From: Sphingomonas sp. J315
GTDB lineage: Bacteria > Pseudomonadota > Alphaproteobacteria > Sphingomonadales > Sphingomonadaceae
Length of the DNA: 64,000 nucleotides
Assembly (NCBI RefSeq): GCF_024666595.1
Contig: NZ_CP088296.1
Span: 1,178,001 to 1,242,000, forward strand
Direction: 5' to 3'
The notes beneath the pieces are model-generated. The model was not told where the DNA came from, made no database searches, and saw only the letters and a list, made by a program, of their open reading frames with translations. Shown piece after piece: positions 62,000-64,000 of the stretch. A program made the translations under genes and the position numbers. The stretch's first letter is position 1. The number at the start of each line of letters is the position of its first letter.

Positions 62000-64000
62000 T
62001 GGCCTCCGCCGACGGGCTGGCCGGCGACGGCGAGCGCGTCGACCGCGACAACGCCTTCACCCGCCGGGTAGACAAATACGGGATTGAGATCGAGCTGGTC
62101 GATATTGTCTTCGGCGCGCGCGAGGTCGGCGACGCGGGAGATGAGCGCCGCCAGGGCGTCGAGATCTCCCGCCGCCTCCCCGCGAACACCTTCCAGGATC
62201 GGGGCGGTCTTCAAACGCCCGATCAGCGTCTTTGCCGCCTCGGTCGAAATGGGCGGCGGCGCGAACACCACGTCCTTCAGGACCTCGAGATAGATGCCGC
62301 CGGATCCCAACATCACCAGCGGTCCGAAATCGGGATCGCGTGTGATGCCGATCACGATTTCATGCCCCTTGGGCATCATCTTCTGGACCAGAACCCCCTC
62401 GATTCGGGCATCGGGCGCATAGGCTATCGCCGATGCCATGATCCGGTCGAACGCCGCCTCGACATCGCTTTCGCCGATGTTGAGCGCGACACCTCCGGCC
62501 TCGGTCTTATGGGCGATATCGGGCGACTGGATTTTCAGCACGACCGGGAAGCCCATCGCGCGCGCCTGTGCGAGCGCCGCCGCGCGATCGGAAACCAGCG
62601 CGTTGGCAGGCACCGGGATGCTATAGGCCGACAGCAGCGAGCGGGTCTGCAGCTCGTTCAATATGCCCGGCGCGATATCGTTGCAGACCGCTGCTGCAGC
62701 CGGCGCCAGAACAGGTGCGCGCGCCTTCCAGTCAGCCAGAAAGGCCGCATGTTTGTTGAGCGCCGAAAGGGCGGATGCGCAACCACGGAAGCTTGCAAAG
62801 CCCTGACCTCCCAGTTCCGCCAGTGCCGCCATATTCTCCGGGTGCGGCAGAATATGCGAATGGAACAGGATCGGCTTGGTCGCGCCCGAATAGAGCGGCC
62901 CGAGCAGGTCGGCGAGCGCCTTGACCCGACCTGGCTTGTGCAGGCCCATATTGACGACGATCGCGTCGATCTCATCGCTATGCTGCAGGCGTTCGAGCAC
63001 CTTGACCAGCGGCCGCCCGCCCGCCTCGACGGCCTGCGCGGTGACGTCGACCGGATTGGCGGGTGACCCGAATTCGGGAATGAATTCCTGGAGGCTCGCC
63101 TGCAGCTGCGAGGACAGAACGGGGACGTCGATGCTCGCGGCGCCGAGCAGATCCGCCGCCCAGGCACCTGCGCCGCCTGAAGTCGAGACCACCGCCGCAC
63201 GGGCCACACGGCCCTGCGGGAATCGTGCCAGCGCTGCTGCAGCCGCCAGCATCTCTTCCATATCGAACACCCGGATCACGCCGTAGCGGTCGAACACCGC
63301 GTCATAGGCGGTGTCCGCGCCGGTCAGATGGGCGGTGTGGCTGACAGCGGCGCGCTGCCCCGCTTCCGAGCGGCCGACTTTCATGACGACGATGGGCACG
63401 CCCTTGTCGGCTGCCTTTGCGGCTACCGACGCGAAGCGCGCGGGGTTTTTCAGCCCCTCGATGAACATGACGATGACACCGCTCTCGCCCTGGTCGAGCA
63501 GGTGATCGACGAAATCGAGGGATTCGAGGTCGCCTTCATTGCCCGTCGTGATGACGGACTGGAAGTCGAGATTCTCCGACAGCCCCCGGCCGAACAGACA
63601 AAAGCCCAGGCCACCCGATTGCGACACGATTGAAACCTTGCGCCCCGGGCGCGGGGCGGCCCTGTTCTGCGACAGCGCCTCCTCGACCACTGCGGCGAAG
63701 GTGGAGGCAATGCCGGCAAGATCGAAATACCCCTCGGTATTTGGTCCCATATAGCGCAGCCCGCTATCGCCGATCGCGTCGGTCAGATCCGCCATATCGA
63801 CGCCCGAGGACAGAATCACCGCGGCCTTCGCGCCTGCCGCCACCGCCTCGCGCACCACGCCTGGCACCGTTGCGCCAGGAGTCGCGACCAGCACCAGTTC
63901 CGCGCCGCCGGGGATCTCGCTCAGGCTGGTATAGGCAGCCTGTCCCTGGATCGTACCGCCCCTGGGATGAACCGCATGCACCACGCCCGGATAGGCGCTG
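61996..64000 (-). CDS. ADP-forming acyl/acetate-CoA ligase, N-terminus beyond window
   Basis: At least 667 residues; the frame is open to base 64000, so the start of the CoA-binding domain is missing. Visible order: end of CoA-binding domain (LVLVATPGATVPGVVREAVAAGAKAAVILSSG), ligase domain with SIVSQSGGLGFCLFGRG and the phospho-His segment VSHTAHLTGAD, and VVSTSGGAGAWAADLL. The ATP-grasp domain follows (ALAQARAMGFPVVLKIQSPDIAHKTEAGGVALNI, EIVIGITRDPDFGPLVMLGSGG, DLNPVFVYPAG). It makes or cleaves an acyl-CoA with ADP/ATP. As the only CoA ligase in the window, it may activate the acid substrate, or recover energy from the end product. The DUF35 start overlaps its stop. Confidence 0.9.
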   Translation of the reverse strand, partial: SAYPGVVHAVHPRGGTIQGQAAYTSLSEIPGGAELVLVATPGATVPGVVREAVAAGAKAAVILSSGVDMADLTDAIGDSGLRYMGPNTEGYFDLAGIASTFAAVVEEALSQNRAAPRPGRKVSIVSQSGGLGFCLFGRGLSENLDFQSVITTGNEGDLESLDFVDHLLDQGESGVIVMFIEGLKNPARFASVAAKAADKGVPIVVMKVGRSEAGQRAAVSHTAHLTGADTAYDAVFDRYGVIRVFDMEEMLAAAAALARFPQGRVARAAVVSTSGGAGAWAADLLGAASIDVPVLSSQLQASLQEFIPEFGSPANPVDVTAQAVEAGGRPLVKVLERLQHSDEIDAIVVNMGLHKPGRVKALADLLGPLYSGATKPILFHSHILPHPENMAALAELGGQGFASFRGCASALSALNKHAAFLADWKARAPVLAPAAAAVCNDIAPGILNELQTRSLLSAYSIPVPANALVSDRAAALAQARAMGFPVVLKIQSPDIAHKTEAGGVALNIGESDVEAAFDRIMASAIAYAPDARIEGVLVQKMMPKGHEIVIGITRDPDFGPLVMLGSGGIYLEVLKDVVFAPPPISTEAAKTLIGRLKTAPILEGVRGEAAGDLDALAALISRVADLARAEDNIDQLDLNPVFVYPAGEGVVAVDALAVAGQPVGGGH

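Noticed and set aside
1..64000. IS elements, CRISPR arrays, rRNA operons
   Set aside because: No transposase, no regularly spaced direct repeats and no rRNA-like segments were seen on either strand.

Overview
The window looks like a chromosome segment of a Sphingomonadaceae-type alphaproteobacterium (Sphingomonas, Novosphingobium or Sphingobium relatives). The reasons are high GC content, TonB-dependent receptors with the EEIVVTGFRASL-type start of the plug domain next to glycan-degrading enzymes, an alphaproteobacterial Trb/TraG conjugation module of the rlxS-traF kind, and dense catabolic clusters rich in SDR, thiolase, Rieske, cupin and SnoaL-like genes. I see no rRNA, tRNA, IS element or CRISPR array.

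Region 1 (1-8180) is part of a plant-glycan utilisation locus. Two divergent TonB-dependent receptors (the left one cut by the window edge and frameshifted) flank a control region with three copies of a TGACACCGGT-type palindrome. Downstream of the right receptor are a Tat-exported acetyl-esterase-like hydrolase and a Tat-exported GH43 xylosidase/arabinosidase. The operon stops abruptly after a 15-codon stub.

Region 2 (about 8180-42030) is an integrative and conjugative element, or at least its left end and core. In order it has a tyrosine integrase, an AlpA-like excisionase, DUF2274, trbI-G-F-L-J-E-D-C-B, a CopG-type protein, traG, a catabolic cargo block (21.7-32.8 kb), an RlxS-like relaxase, a conserved hypothetical gene, a lytic transglycosylase, traF, a small HTH protein, DUF736, a ParB-like protein, DUF2958 and an ArdC antirestriction protein. 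The cargo encodes a CYP153-like cytochrome P450 with its own 2Fe-2S ferredoxin, a GMC alcohol oxidoreductase, an aldehyde dehydrogenase, an acyl-CoA dehydrogenase, two enoyl-CoA hydratases, a 2,4-dienoyl-CoA-reductase-like SDR, other SDRs and a FadR/GntR regulator. This reads as terminal hydroxylation of an alkyl or terpenoid chain, oxidation to the acid, then beta-oxidation. No ferredoxin reductase and no AMP-forming acyl-CoA ligase are present.

Region 3 (42037-64000) is a second catabolic island, transcribed as several short operons. It holds two thiolases, an enoyl-CoA hydratase, etfBA, an alpha-methylacyl-CoA racemase-like CaiB protein, two cupins, two SnoaL/NTF2-like proteins, an Old Yellow Enzyme, an iron-type alcohol dehydrogenase, a class II aldolase, a zinc-free MDR reductase, a MarR regulator, two tandem paralogous Rieske oxygenases, three SDRs, a MaoC-type hydratase, a thiolase-fold protein lacking the nucleophilic Cys paired with a Zn-less DUF35 protein (a plausible retro-aldolase pair), and an ADP-forming acyl-CoA ligase cut by the window end. 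Together these fit degradation of a branched, probably isoprenoid or polycyclic, carbon skeleton through CoA thioesters; the actual substrate is not readable from sequence. Whether this island lies inside the mobile element is unresolved, because I could not find a right attachment site.

Five genes (left TonB receptor, trbL, P450, ferredoxin, one SDR) each carry a single-base frameshift; three are one-base losses in G/C runs, and the P450 break also lies beside C runs. This points to sequencing error at least as much as to gene decay.
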